From Komarekiella atlantica HA4396-MV6 (lineage in GTDB: Bacteria; Cyanobacteriota; Cyanobacteriia; Cyanobacteriales; Nostocaceae): a DNA stretch of 64,000 nucleotides. The notes beneath the pieces are model-generated. The model was not told the origin of the DNA. It made no database searches and worked only from the letters and a program-made list of their open reading frames with translations. The DNA lies in assembly GCA_019359395.1 (NCBI GenBank), contig JAHHHK010000030.1, forward strand, positions 1-64,000. Reading direction: 5' to 3'. The translations under genes were made by a program, and so were the position numbers. Of the stretch, positions 1 to 9,586 are shown in pieces. Each line of letters opens with the position of its first letter. Positions within the stretch are counted from its first letter, which is position 1.

Positions 1-90
1 GATGTAAAGTCTGTTGTTGGTGCTGGTGATCCACTCACAGAATTTGTCCCATACGTTGGCGCTGCTGCGCTGTTGAATGGTTGCTGTCAT
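1..90 (-). CDS. psbA: Photosystem II reaction centre protein D1, N-terminal 30 residues (partial)
   Basis: The gene starts at the ATG whose complement is at 88-90 and runs off the left edge, so only the first 30 residues are present. They begin [20 protein letters not shown] and continue [10 protein letters not shown], which is the classic cyanobacterial D1 stroma-facing N-terminus. D1 forms the photosystem II core with D2 and binds the Mn cluster, P680 and QB in the thylakoid membrane. A good sigma-70-type promoter lies upstream at 154-182. Cyanobacteria usually carry several psbA copies, and which isoform this is cannot be told from the fragment. Confidence 0.96.
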   Translation of the reverse strand, partial: MTATIQQRSSANVWDKFCEWITSTNNRLYI

Positions 91-153
91 GGTTTTATAA
101 GTGCGTTTGTTGATGAATGAATTAGGCGAGTTGTTTGCTTGCCTATGTTTATT

Positions 154-182
154 ACATTAGAGGCAAAATTGAGATTTGTAAA
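154..182 (-). promoter_or_regulatory. Predicted psbA promoter
   Basis: Read on the minus strand, a TTTACA -35 box (177-182) and a TAATGT -10 box (154-159) are separated by exactly 17 bp. Transcription would start near 147, giving a 5' leader of about 55 nt before the psbA ATG. This is inferred from sequence only. Confidence 0.6.
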
Positions 183-264
183 GAAATATTACATATATTT
201 TGATTATGACAGTGAATTGTTTTTGTGATGAATCGCATCTCTAAACGCGATTCATCAGGTTTTA

Positions 265-624
<360 letters not shown>

Positions 625-670
625 TCAACTCATCTGCTAGAGATTCTAAAGGTTTAGGGCTGTAGAAGAA

Positions 671-2197
671 ATGCTTGCCAGAGTTTGGAGTGCATCAATT
701 GTGGGTATCGATGCCGTTAAAGTGGGCGTGGAAGTCGATATATCAGGGGGACTACCGGGAATTGTTGTCTTGGGACTGCCAGACTCAGCGATTCAAGAAT
801 CTAGAGAGAGGGTCAAGGCAACACTGAAAAATGCAGGTTTTGCCTTTCCGATGCGAAAGATTGTAATTAACTTAACTCCAGCCGATTTACGCAAGGAAGG
901 CCCCTGTTTCGATTTACCGATTAGTGTGGGAATTTTGGCGGCTTCTGAGCAAGTTAATGCTGATTTGTTGGGAGATTATCTATTTGTAGGGGAAGTTTCG
1001 CTGGATGGTAGTTTGCGGCCAGTAGCAGGCGTCCTACCGATCGCAGCTAATGCTCAAAAGATGGGAATTTCAGGTTTAGTTCTTCCTGCTGATAATGCAC
1101 AAGAAGCGTCAGTAGTGCAAGGATTAGCTGTTTACGGCTGCAAACATCTGTCTGATGTAGTTAATTTTTTAAATAATCCAGGGCGTTACAAACCTGTGCA
1201 GATGGATGTAGAGACGTTAGATGTAACGTTTCTACATTCCGCAGATTTGCAAGATGTCAAAGGACAAATTCATGCCCGACGTGCCTTAGAAATTGCTGCT
1301 GCTGGCGGGCATAATTTAATTTTTGTGGGGCCACCTGGTAGTGGCAAAACAATGCTGGCACGACGCTTGCCAGGAATTCTACCGCCCTTGTCATTTGCTG
1401 AATCTTTAGAAGTGACTCGTATTCACTCGGTGGCTGGTTTATTGAAAAATCGTGGTTCATTGGTACGCGATCGCCCTTTTCGGAGTCCGCATCACTCAGC
1501 ATCCGGGCCCTCTCTGGTTGGTGGCGGTACTTTTCCCCGCCCTGGAGAAATTTCATTATCTCACCGGGGTATTCTTTTTTTGGATGAACTCACGGAATTT
1601 AAACGCGATGTGCTGGAATTTCTGCGTCAACCTTTAGAAGATGGCTATGTGACGATTTCTCGCACCAAACAATCGGTAATGTTTCCCGCGCAATTTACTT
1701 TGGTAGCAAGTACTAATCCCTGTCCTTGCGGTTACTATGGCGATACCATTCAACAATGTACTTGTTCGCCACGACAACGTGAGCAATATTGGGCAAAGCT
1801 TTCTGGGCCGTTAATGGATCGAATTGATTTACAAGTGGCGGTGAATCGCTTGAAACCAGAGGAAATTACCCAACAACCCACAGGAGAAGCATCAACATCA
1901 GTGCGTCAACGAGTACAACAAGCACGCGATCGCGCAATTACTCGTTTCCAAGAAGAAGTAAATCTGCGTTGCAACGCCCAAATGCAAAGTCGTCATCTCC
2001 AAAAGTGGTGCAAGCTAGATGATGGTAGTCGCAATTTATTAGAAGCAGCAATTAGAAAATTAGGCTTGTCTGCAAGAGCGAGCGATCGCGTTCTCAAAGT
2101 AGGGCGTACTATTGCAGATTTAGCTGGCGAAGATGAGTTAAAAGCCAATCATGTGGCGGAGGCAATTCAGTATCGCACGATAGATAGAATGCAGTAG
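671..2197 (+). CDS. comM: YifB/ComM family Mg-chelatase-like AAA+ ATPase
   Basis: The 508-residue protein has the full family length. An N-terminal ChlI-like domain (residues 1-170, starting MLARVWSASIVGIDAV) is followed by the AAA+ domain with Walker A GPPGSGKT at 220-227, a Walker B region ending LFLDEL near 300, and a Cys cluster NPCPCGYYGD near 350. The C-terminal Mg_chelatase_C region ends at YRTIDRMQ. ComM is a hexameric helicase that promotes branch migration during natural transformation. It is cytosolic and not part of chlorophyll synthesis despite the family name. Its last 45 or so codons are duplicated as a fragment at 3339-3475, beyond the toxin-antitoxin genes. Confidence 0.93.
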   Translation: MLARVWSASIVGIDAVKVGVEVDISGGLPGIVVLGLPDSAIQESRERVKATLKNAGFAFPMRKIVINLTPADLRKEGPCFDLPISVGILAASEQVNADLLGDYLFVGEVSLDGSLRPVAGVLPIAANAQKMGISGLVLPADNAQEASVVQGLAVYGCKHLSDVVNFLNNPGRYKPVQMDVETLDVTFLHSADLQDVKGQIHARRALEIAAAGGHNLIFVGPPGSGKTMLARRLPGILPPLSFAESLEVTRIHSVAGLLKNRGSLVRDRPFRSPHHSASGPSLVGGGTFPRPGEISLSHRGILFLDELTEFKRDVLEFLRQPLEDGYVTISRTKQSVMFPAQFTLVASTNPCPCGYYGDTIQQCTCSPRQREQYWAKLSGPLMDRIDLQVAVNRLKPEEITQQPTGEASTSVRQRVQQARDRAITRFQEEVNLRCNAQMQSRHLQKWCKLDDGSRNLLEAAIRKLGLSARASDRVLKVGRTIADLAGEDELKANHVAEAIQYRTIDRMQ

Positions 2198-2311
2198 CAA
2201 TCTTGTTATGATGGCTTAAGTCTGTTAATGGTTGACGCAAATGGTTGGTGTTATCAGCAGCTAGAACAGCAAGACTAAAGCTATGATTCTAATAAATAAG
2301 TGAGAAACTTT

Positions 2312-2674
2312 ATGGAAATCAATACTTTAGCAGAATCACAGACAGCAAATTTAAAAGTTAATATTTTGCTGGAAACTAGAGGAGATGGTAGCGCGATCGC
2401 ATCTATTTTGGAACTTCCACAGTATCATGTCGAAGCAGCAACCCGCGAACAGGCACTCTTAATGCTAGAACAGCTTTTAGTTCAGCGAATGGACAAAGTT
2501 GAAGTAATTCCGATGGAAATCAAATTACCTCAATCTGAGCAATCTCAAAGACCTTGGATGAAATTTGCCGGGGTATTCAAAGATGATCCAGACTTTGACG
2601 CAGTGCAGCAATATATTCAAGAATATCGTCAAGAACTGGATACTGCTGAAAATGTAGCTGATTCTGATACATAG
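2312..2674 (+). CDS. Putative antitoxin of a PIN-domain toxin-antitoxin pair
   Basis: The start is taken at ATG 2312 (MEINTLAESQ); an in-frame GTG at 2300 would add four residues. The 120-residue product has a beta-rich N-terminal half and an acidic C-terminus with the block WMKFAGVFKDDPDFDAV. That block recurs in small cyanobacterial genes found just upstream of PIN toxins. It ends 11 bp before the PIN gene, so the two are probably co-transcribed. As an antitoxin it would bind and neutralise the nuclease and probably repress the operon. No DNA-binding motif is obvious, so the assignment rests mainly on context. Confidence 0.7.
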   Translation: MEINTLAESQTANLKVNILLETRGDGSAIASILELPQYHVEAATREQALLMLEQLLVQRMDKVEVIPMEIKLPQSEQSQRPWMKFAGVFKDDPDFDAVQQYIQEYRQELDTAENVADSDT

Positions 2675-2685
2675 AGGGAAGCAAG

Positions 2686-3099
2686 TTGAGTCTTTGGATT
2701 CTCGATACTGATAGCCTTTCTCTTTTTCAGAGAGGAAATTTAGAAATTTCTCGTCGCCTAAATATTGTTAATGCTAGCGAAATAGCAATTACAATTGTCA
2801 CTGTCGAAGAACAACTTCGTGGACGATTTCAAGTCATTCGACGAGCGGATGCTGATGATTTGGTTTCAGCTTATGAAAAACTACAGGTAACATTTGATAG
2901 TTTGAAAAGCTTCAATGTTTTAAGATTCACTCCTGAAGCACAAGCGTTATATACGAATCTAATCAATCAAAAGATTAAAGTTGGTCGGCAGGATTTACGA
3001 ATTGCCGCGATCGCTCTTTCTATCGATGGAATTCTAGTCACACGTAACAATCGGGACTTTTGTCAAGTACCCAATTTAGTTTTAGAGAATTGGACTTGA
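2686..3099 (+). CDS. VapC-family PIN-domain toxin (ribonuclease)
   Basis: A TTG at 2686 is the probable start, giving a 137-residue PIN protein. The acidic active-site positions are visible: D7/D9 in WILDTDSLSLF, the E pair in VTVEEQLRGR near 41-42, D near 102 in GRQDLRIAAIAL, and the late Asp in TRNNRDF. PIN toxins are Mg2+-dependent ribonucleases that block translation when not bound by their antitoxin. It sits directly after the putative antitoxin. The pair is followed by a second copy of the comM 3' end, which suggests the module arrived by, or later took part in, a recombination event. Confidence 0.88.
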   Translation: MSLWILDTDSLSLFQRGNLEISRRLNIVNASEIAITIVTVEEQLRGRFQVIRRADADDLVSAYEKLQVTFDSLKSFNVLRFTPEAQALYTNLINQKIKVGRQDLRIAAIALSIDGILVTRNNRDFCQVPNLVLENWT

Positions 3100-3338
3100 T
3101 AATTTTATCGCTACAGTGATTCCAGTTATACTCCCCAAAAGTTTCGGAAGTAAAGCAGGCTGAGTATTTTGTTTTATCGCATTTTATAACTAATCCTGAA
3201 TCAGATTTATCAGTGCATTTGAAGTACATTCGTGATCGCATTTTGCTACGCGAACAAACCGTAATTCGAGTACTATAACTCTATCGACAAATTTTACAGC
3301 AAGGTGCATTCATACTCAAATTCAGCAATGCCAAAACT

Positions 3339-3475
3339 TAGACTTGTCTGCAAAAGCTAGTGATCGCGTTCTCAAAGTAGGGCGTACTATTGCAGATTTA
3401 GCTGGCGAAGATGAGTTAAAAGCCAATCATGTGGCGGAGGCAATTCAGTATCGCACAATCGATAGAATGCAGTAA
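3339..3475 (+). pseudogene. Duplicated 3' fragment of the comM/yifB gene
   Basis: This stretch repeats 2061-2197 at an offset of exactly 1278 bp with about seven substitutions, and includes the stop codon (TAG in the gene, TAA here). Weaker similarity may reach back to about 3326. It has no start and encodes only the C-terminal tail ([18 protein letters not shown]). The two copies bracket the toxin-antitoxin genes as direct repeats. The rest of the gap 3100-3606 is unremarkable, apart from a purine-rich ribosome binding site just before the next gene. Confidence 0.9.
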
Positions 3476-3606
3476 AAGCATAGATTCTACTAAATTCTTC
3501 CTCAAGGAAGCTACACAAACACCCTTGGGATGATGACATAAACTATAAAATCAGTATCAAATATATCAGGAAGTAAGTAAAATTCCCTGAGAAGGAGACT
3601 GATTGG

Positions 3607-4620
3607 ATGAGTTTGCAGGCAATTTGGAAGTTGTTACAAGAGACGTTTAAGGAATGGAATGAGGATAAAGCTTCACGGTTAGCGGCAGCACTAGCTTATT
3701 ACACAATTTTTTCTATCGCACCGTTGTTGATTATTGTAATTGCGATCGCAGGCGCAGTATTTGGAGAAGAAGCTGCTAGAGGGGAAATTGTCCAACAAAT
3801 TCAAGGTTTAGTTGGCAGAGACGGGGCAGAGGTTATTGAAGCAGCCATCCAAAATGCTAACAAACCACAGACAGGTGCGATCGCCTCTATCATTAGTTTT
3901 TTAGTTCTGATATTGGGTGCTACTGGTTTATTTACCGAGTTGCAAGATTCTCTTAACACAATTTGGGAAGTAAAACCTAAACCTGGACGCGGTATTATCA
4001 ACATCTTTCGCCAGCGCTTTTTATCGTTTGCAATGGTTATAGGTATTGGCTTTTTGCTTCTAGTATCACTGGTAATTAGTACAGCATTAACAGCACTGGT
4101 GACATACTTTAGCAACATGATACCTGGTGTCGATTTCATCTGGCGGATAGTTAACTTTATCGTTTCCTTTGCTATAACTACATTGCTGTTCGGGTCAATA
4201 TTCAAAGTTCTGCCAGATGTCAAAATTACTTGGAGTGATGTTTTAATTGGAGCTGTTATTACTTCAAGTTTATTCTCCATTGGTAGATTTCTATTAGGAC
4301 AATATCTAGGTAATGGCAGTTTTGGTTCAACCTACGGCGCTGCTGGTTCGCTCGTGGTTATTTTAGCCTGGGTTAACTATGCCGCGCAGATTCTTTTCTT
4401 CGGTGCAGAATTTACCCAAGTGTATGCCAGAAGATATGGCAGTGGTATAGTCCCAACTAAGAATGCCATGCCTCTCTCTAGTAACACGACCAATGATCAT
4501 AATCAAAAGGTACAGTCATCTTCTAATAAAAAGCCATCTTCTAACTTGATTAATCGCTTAATCCGGTATTTTCGCAAACCCAAGCGTTTAAAAGAAAAAA
4601 GGAAAAATCAGAGATTTTAA
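3607..4620 (+). CDS. YihY/BrkB family inner-membrane protein
   Basis: The ATG at 3607 follows AAGGAG at 3593-3598. The 337-residue protein has about six hydrophobic segments and the family signatures SRLAAALAYYTIFSIAPLL near residue 22 and YGAAGSLVVILAWVNYAAQI near 245, followed by FFGAEFTQVYA. The C-terminal 60 residues are basic and polar, probably a cytosolic tail. The family was once called ribonuclease BN in error. Its members are multi-pass membrane proteins of uncertain transport function. The gene stands alone, with a MITE-rich gap downstream. Confidence 0.92.
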   Translation: MSLQAIWKLLQETFKEWNEDKASRLAAALAYYTIFSIAPLLIIVIAIAGAVFGEEAARGEIVQQIQGLVGRDGAEVIEAAIQNANKPQTGAIASIISFLVLILGATGLFTELQDSLNTIWEVKPKPGRGIINIFRQRFLSFAMVIGIGFLLLVSLVISTALTALVTYFSNMIPGVDFIWRIVNFIVSFAITTLLFGSIFKVLPDVKITWSDVLIGAVITSSLFSIGRFLLGQYLGNGSFGSTYGAAGSLVVILAWVNYAAQILFFGAEFTQVYARRYGSGIVPTKNAMPLSSNTTNDHNQKVQSSSNKKPSSNLINRLIRYFRKPKRLKEKRKNQRF

Positions 4621-4850
4621 TTACTAAATGCTAGATATAACGGTTTTCACTAGAGTGAGGTACATAGAAGAAGTAATTAACCACACAGAGAAGTCGGTAG
4701 CTTGCTTTCCTACGGAACGCTACGCGAATTTTTAGGGTGCGGTGGCTTCCGCCGTTCTGAACTTCGGTGTAAACACAGATAAACACTGATAAATTTGTAC
4801 CTCAGCCGACTAGAAAACGCTATATTTGTGTTTACCTAGTTGGTAGATAT

Positions 4851-4975
4851 TAGACCTCTTGCAAAAGTCCGAAAACTATTAGTGTCATTCTGACCAGAAC
4901 GTAGTGGAGGGAAGAATCTCCGAGATGTTTCGCTCCGCTCAACATGACAATTTAAGCATTTATGCAAGAGGTCTA
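4851..4975. repeat. MITE-like element with 13-bp terminal inverted repeats
   Basis: TAGACCTCTTGCA at 4851-4863 is matched by its exact reverse complement at 4963-4975, bounding a 125-bp element with no coding potential. Its interior contains GTCATTCTGACC and an AACATGACAAT stretch. The surrounding gap (4621-5083) also holds Nostoc-type filler sequence such as CTTCCGCCGTTCTGAAC, and no gene is seen there. Short ends and lack of a transposase suggest a non-autonomous element. Confidence 0.75.
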
Positions 4976-5083
4976 TTGAATAATTTAACATCTTGCAAAA
5001 TTTAGTTATGCAATCAAATCATAGATAATCTCATCCCGGATTTTGACCAAAACTTTATTCAAGAATGAATAAAATAATCGCTA

Positions 5084-5635
5084 ATGGAAAAATGGTTGTT
5101 TATTGATTGGCAGGCTATCTTTATTCCCAGCATCAGCGTCTTTGAGTTGATTATACGCGGGTCGCTGGTCTACTTGGCGCTTTTCACAGTGTTACGTATG
5201 CTTCCTAGCCGACAACTAGGAACCCTAGGAATTACTGATTTACTCGTAGTTGTGCTATTTGCTGAAGCTGCTCAAAATGCGATGGCTAGTAACTATACAT
5301 CAATTACGGAAGGCGCTATTTTGGTAGGAACCGTGATTTTTTGGAGCTACTTGCTTAACTGGTTAGGTTACAAGCTTCCCCAGTTTCAGCGTTTCCTAAA
5401 TCAGCCACCGCTGCTGCTGGTAAAAAATGGTCGGATGATTGAGCGCCATCTGCAAAGGGAATTAATCACCGAAGATGAGTTGATGAGTAAGTTACGTCAG
5501 CAAGGTGTGGAGTTTTTGGCTGAAGTGAAGTTCGCATATATGGAGGCTGACGGTACTATTAGTATCATCACATCTGGTTTAAAAAGTAGTTCGACAGCTG
5601 AGCAAAAAGCAGAGTTAAAAAGTGATGTACATTAA
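5084..5635 (+). CDS. DUF421 (YetF-type) membrane protein
   Basis: This 183-residue protein has three N-terminal membrane segments (residues about 18-40, 48-68 and 75-95). They include LRMLPSRQLGTLGITDLLVVVLFAEAAQNAM, here given as LRMLPSRQLG then DLLVVVLFAEAAQ, which is the YetF/DUF421 hallmark. A soluble alpha/beta domain follows, with PPLLLVKNGRM and a late FAYMEADGTISII strand. In Bacillus, YetF-type proteins act in envelope or spore germination processes; the cyanobacterial role is unknown. It starts at ATG 5084 and is followed after 40 bp by purB, possibly in one transcript. Confidence 0.9.
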   Translation: MEKWLFIDWQAIFIPSISVFELIIRGSLVYLALFTVLRMLPSRQLGTLGITDLLVVVLFAEAAQNAMASNYTSITEGAILVGTVIFWSYLLNWLGYKLPQFQRFLNQPPLLLVKNGRMIERHLQRELITEDELMSKLRQQGVEFLAEVKFAYMEADGTISIITSGLKSSSTAEQKAELKSDVH

Positions 5636-5675
5636 TTAGACTGTAAAATATGACGGTTGTATTCTGTGCCGAACT

Positions 5676-6971
5676 GTGATTGAGCGTTATACTTTGCCCG
5701 AAATGGGTAATCTGTGGAGTGAAGCCTATAAGCTAAAAACCTGGCTGCAAGTAGAGATAGCTGTTTGTGAGGCTCAAGCTGAACTAGGTTACATTCCATC
5801 TCAGGCGGTTGAGGAAATTAAGGCCAAGGCAGATTTTGACCCGAAACGGGTGTTAGAAATTGAGGCTGAAGTCCGCCACGATGTCATCGCCTTCTTGACA
5901 AATGTCAATGAATATGTAGGTGATGCAGGACGCTATATTCACCTGGGTTTAACCAGTTCGGATGTGCTGGATACGGCTTTAGGACTGCAATTGGTTGCCA
6001 GTCTGGATGTGTTGTTGCAACGCTTGGAAGATTTGATTCAGGCGATTCGCCATAAGGCACAGGAACATCGTCATACGGTGATGACTGGCCGATCGCACGG
6101 TATTCACGCTGAACCAATCACCTTTGGTTTCAAGCTGGCTGGATGGTTGGCAGAAGTGTTGCGACACCAAGAACGCTTGAGAATTCTGCGCGAAACTATT
6201 GCTGTGGGTAAGATTTCTGGTGCAGTGGGAACCTATGCCAACATTGAACCACGTGTAGAAGCGATCGCTTGCCAAAAACTCGGACTCAAACCCGACACGG
6301 CCTCAACACAAGTTATTTCCCGCGATCGCCATGCAGACTACGTGCAACAGTTAGCCTTAGTCGCGGCATCCATTGAACGCTTTGCTGTAGAAATTCGCAA
6401 TCTGCAAAAAACAGACGTTTTGGAAGTTGAAGAATTCTTCGCCAAAGGTCAAAAAGGCTCTAGTGCCATGCCACACAAACGCAACCCCATCCGTTCCGAA
6501 CGGTTAACGGGAATGGCGCGACTTGTCAGAAGTCATGCCGGTGCAGCTTTAGAAAATGTCGCACTTTGGCACGAGAGGGACATTTCTCACAGTTCTGTAG
6601 AACGGGTCATTTTACCAGATGCTTGCATTTTGACGCACTTTATGTTGGTAGAAATAACCGATTTGGTGAAGAACCTGTTGGTTTATCCTGAGAACATGGA
6701 ACGAAATCTCAATTGTTATGGTGGCGTCGTCTTCAGCCAAAAAGTGCTACTTGCGTTGATAGACAAGGGAAGCAGCCGCGAAGAAGCTTATGCGATCGTC
6801 CAAGAAAACGCTCATGCCGCTTGGAACAAACCAGAAGGTGATTTCCATGACTTGGTTAGCAAAGACCCGCGTGTTACTCAAAAGTTGTCTCCAGCAGAAA
6901 TAGAGTTGTGTTTTGACCCCCAGCAACATTTACGGCATTTAGAAGAGGTTTATAAAAGACTAGGAATTTAA
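5676..6971 (+). CDS. purB: Adenylosuccinate lyase
   Basis: This 431-residue enzyme matches bacterial PurB in length and starts with GTG at 5676 (MIERYTLPEMGNLWSE). It has the fumarase/aspartase superfamily signature GSSAMPHKRNP at residues 261-271, the upstream TGRSHGIHAEP block near 138-148 carrying the general acid His, and GLTSSDVLDTAL near 91. It catalyses two purine steps: SAICAR to AICAR, and adenylosuccinate to AMP, each with release of fumarate. It acts in the cytosol as a tetramer. An array of repeated sequence begins at the base after its stop codon. Confidence 0.97.
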   Translation: MIERYTLPEMGNLWSEAYKLKTWLQVEIAVCEAQAELGYIPSQAVEEIKAKADFDPKRVLEIEAEVRHDVIAFLTNVNEYVGDAGRYIHLGLTSSDVLDTALGLQLVASLDVLLQRLEDLIQAIRHKAQEHRHTVMTGRSHGIHAEPITFGFKLAGWLAEVLRHQERLRILRETIAVGKISGAVGTYANIEPRVEAIACQKLGLKPDTASTQVISRDRHADYVQQLALVAASIERFAVEIRNLQKTDVLEVEEFFAKGQKGSSAMPHKRNPIRSERLTGMARLVRSHAGAALENVALWHERDISHSSVERVILPDACILTHFMLVEITDLVKNLLVYPENMERNLNCYGGVVFSQKVLLALIDKGSSREEAYAIVQENAHAAWNKPEGDFHDLVSKDPRVTQKLSPAEIELCFDPQQHLRHLEEVYKRLGI

Positions 6972-7344
6972 ATCAGTAAACAGTGAACAGTAAACAGTAA
7001 ACAGTTAGGGGATTTTAACCCGTTAGATAGCGCCTCGCACTAATCGGCTTTAGGTTATTAGTTTTGAGTTGTCAGTACTCGCCCCCTTAGTTGTTCTCCT
7101 TAAACCCAATTATGTTTACTGTTTACCGTTTACTGTTAACTGATAAAACAATACGCAAGTATTGGTTAAACGATATATGTAACGTTAGATAGCGCCTGCC
7201 ACTAATCGGCTTTAGGTTATTAGTTTTGAGTTGCAAGTACTCGCCCCCTTAGTTGTTCTCCTTAAACCCAATTATGTTTACTGTTTACCGTTTACTGTTA
7301 ACTGATAAAACAATACGCAAGTGTTGGTTAAACGATATATGTAA
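6972..7344. repeat. Two-unit tandem repeat (162-bp period) directly after purB
   Basis: The block begins with an AACAGTGAACAGTAAACAGT run, then two nearly identical 162-bp units at 7021-7182 and 7183-7344. Each ends with TGTTTACTGTTTACCGTTTACTG-type sequence that is the inverse of the leading run, so a unit has imperfect terminal inverted repeats. A conserved core (CGCCCCCTTAGTTGTTC, CCTTAAACCCAATTA) is shared with the array at 13984-14520. There is no open frame of note. It could be a MITE-like element amplified in tandem, or a structured RNA. The rest of the gap to 7465 is A+T-rich. Confidence 0.85.
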
Positions 7345-7465
7345 AGTTACTAAAAATATTTAGTATTACATTGCTAAATATCTTAATTTATGCTTTGAGA
7401 ATTACAAGCAATGGGTAGTATAAATAACAAATCTTGGCTTATTTATTAGCTCTTGGGATGCCCTG

Positions 7466-8023
7466 ATGATTGAAATCCTAGCGACACTTTCTGCTTCTGC
7501 GGCAGCAGGAATGAGAATAGGCATACCTTTATTGATCATTGGACTGTTGCAGGGCAATAACTTTTGGTCGCAAGTTCCAATCTTATCTCATATTTCCCCA
7601 CCAGTCTTGTTAGGCTTCCTTACCAGTTGGTCATTAGTTGAACTATTTGCCTCAAAAAAGCTAGTGGGGCAGAGAGTAATCCAACTGGTTCAATTATTAT
7701 TATCGCCTCTAGCAGGGGCAATCATGGGATTAGCAGTAGCTTCAGCAACAGCAACGCCAAACTGGTTAATTGCCTGTATTGGGGGTTTGTTAGCTTTGGT
7801 ACTCCAGCTAGTTCAAGTTGGTTGGTTCTATCGCTTGCGTGGCTTACCTTTATGGGCAGTCTTTCTTCAAGATACTTTGGGCGTTGCTCTAGTACTTTTT
7901 GCCTTTGATGCTCCCTGGCAAGGAGGATTAATTGCTTTAATCCTTCTGTGGTTTGCAGTTCGTAGTGCTAAGCAGTGGTATGACTGGTATCACAAAGGTA
8001 GGGGACTAAAGACTGGGGACTAG
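7466..8023 (+). CDS. DUF4126 family integral membrane protein
   Basis: The 185-residue protein is almost entirely hydrophobic with five or six predicted membrane segments. It starts MIEILATLSASAAAGMRIGIPLLI and shows the small-residue-rich N-terminus and the LLSPLAGAIMGLAVASATATP block typical of DUF4126. The function of the family is unknown. It is convergent with hemH, and the two stop codons are about 95 bp apart. The C-terminal residues KGRGLKTGD read into a common repeat (GGGGACTAGGAGCAAGGAG), so the native tail may be slightly altered. Confidence 0.85.
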   Translation: MIEILATLSASAAAGMRIGIPLLIIGLLQGNNFWSQVPILSHISPPVLLGFLTSWSLVELFASKKLVGQRVIQLVQLLLSPLAGAIMGLAVASATATPNWLIACIGGLLALVLQLVQVGWFYRLRGLPLWAVFLQDTLGVALVLFAFDAPWQGGLIALILLWFAVRSAKQWYDWYHKGRGLKTGD

Positions 8024-8118
8024 GAGCAAGGAGTCAACGGTCAAAGATCAAGAGTCTCCTCTTTTTTACTTTGATTCCTTGCTTCTTTCTCAGTCTCTAA
8101 TACCTAATGCCCAATCCC

Positions 8119-9285
8119 CTACTGCAAAATTCCGATCATGTGCAGCAAACCTTGACCAGTAATCAGCTCAATGATCAAAGCAATAAAACCCAGCATTGCA
8201 ATCCGACCATTCCAGACTTCAGCGCTAGTAGTCAGACCCCATTCCCAACGCTCTTGAGGATACATTTTCACCCTTTTCTTCATTTGGGCGGCTTGGGAAA
8301 GCTTAAAACTGGGGTTTTTCAGCGCATCAATCACTAAGTCTGCCAGGGCATTAATAAATACTGGATGAGTGTTGGGAGCAGGTACGCGACGAAAGTTGTG
8401 AATTCCTGATTCTTCAGCTACTTCCCGATACTCAATATCAATTTCTTGTAGTGTCTCAATGTGTTCTGAGACAAAACTAATAGGAACGACAACCAAATCT
8501 TTTACGCCTTGTGCGCCTAATTCTTTGAGCGCATCCTCGGTATAGGGTTGTAGCCATTCGACTGGCCCAACGCGACTTTGGTAAGCCAAGGTGTGGGCAT
8601 TGGAGCGATTGAGGGTCTGCATAATCAGCGCAGTACATTCCTCAATTTCTTGTTGGTAGGGGTCGCCTGCTTCTTCAACATAGCTCTTGGGAACGCCGTG
8701 AGCGCTGAAGAAGATATGAACCTCATCAGGATTAGGAAACTGATCAAGTTCTTGAGCTACGAGTTCCGCCATAGCTTGTAAATAACCTGGTTGTTTGTAC
8801 CAGGAAGGAATGACGGTGTATTCAATGCGTTGAAGTTTGGGGTCTTCTTGCCAAAGTTTTTCTAAAAGCCGGAAGCTAGAACCGCTAGTACTGATGGAAA
8901 ATTGGGGGTACAGTGGCAGAATCACCAAATGTTCGATGTTATCTTGGGTAAGTTGAGCGATCGCCTCTTCGGTATAAGGATGCCAATAACGCATTCCCAC
9001 GTAAATATTGGCTTCTTGCCCCAAATCACCCAGTTGTTCTTTTAGGGCTTCTCCTTGCGCTTCTGTAATCCTTCGTAGTGGAGAGCCGCCACCGATTTGC
9101 TTATAGTTTTCTTGGGATGTTTTGGTTCGCCGCGAGGCAATGAACCAAGCTAAGGGTTTTTGCAACCAGCGAAATGGTAGGCGAATGATTTCCGGATCGG
9201 AAAAAAGGTTATACAAAAACGGCCCGACATCCTCTAATTTGTCGGGGCCACCGAGATTGAGTAATAAGACGCCTACACGACCCAT
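8119..9285 (-). CDS. hemH: Ferrochelatase with C-terminal chlorophyll a/b-binding (CAB) domain
   Basis: The start is taken at the ATG complementary to 9283-9285 ([20 protein letters not shown]), which fits the family N-terminus; an upstream in-frame start would add six residues. The 388-residue product has the ferrochelatase core with [10 protein letters not shown] near 67 and the active-site His in [11 protein letters not shown]. The C-terminus carries a transmembrane CAB motif, [19 protein letters not shown], found in cyanobacterial and plant type II enzymes. It inserts Fe2+ into protoporphyrin IX at the thylakoid membrane. The CAB tail binds chlorophyll and is thought to balance heme and chlorophyll flow. 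Confidence 0.97.
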   Translation of the reverse strand: MGRVGVLLLNLGGPDKLEDVGPFLYNLFSDPEIIRLPFRWLQKPLAWFIASRRTKTSQENYKQIGGGSPLRRITEAQGEALKEQLGDLGQEANIYVGMRYWHPYTEEAIAQLTQDNIEHLVILPLYPQFSISTSGSSFRLLEKLWQEDPKLQRIEYTVIPSWYKQPGYLQAMAELVAQELDQFPNPDEVHIFFSAHGVPKSYVEEAGDPYQQEIEECTALIMQTLNRSNAHTLAYQSRVGPVEWLQPYTEDALKELGAQGVKDLVVVPISFVSEHIETLQEIDIEYREVAEESGIHNFRRVPAPNTHPVFINALADLVIDALKNPSFKLSQAAQMKKRVKMYPQERWEWGLTTSAEVWNGRIAMLGFIALIIELITGQGLLHMIGILQ

Positions 9286-9376
9286 AGCAATTGTTTTCCC
9301 CAAATCTTATCAGCTTTTTTACTAATGTTAACAATATATCTTTATTAAATAAAGTTAAACGGGGAGGCAAGATGCA

Positions 9377-9586
9377 ATGGCAACAATTATAAGGGATTGG
9401 AGTTACCAATATCAGTGATTATACGATGCAATTTCACGTTTAGCAGCCTTAATTGTAGGTGGTGAAGCCCATTTTCGGAAACTAGCTTTACAAGGCTTAA
9501 CGATTCACTCAGATACTCAGATTTTAGATTTGTGCTGTGGTAATGGGCAAGCAACGCAATTTTTGGTGAAATATTCAGATATTTGT
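9377..9586 (+). pseudogene. Class I SAM-dependent methyltransferase, truncated and interrupted
   Basis: From ATG 9377 the frame reads MATIIRDWSYQYQ, then a TGA at 9416-9418 where a Trp codon is likely ancestral. It continues in the same frame LYDAISRLAALIVGG and reaches motif I ILDLCCGNGQATQFL. The coding signal ends near 9586, where the oppositely oriented kinase gene begins, so about three quarters of a normal methyltransferase is missing. The early stop and the truncation together make it a non-functional remnant. The boundary with the kinase 3' end probably marks an old rearrangement. Confidence 0.85.
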
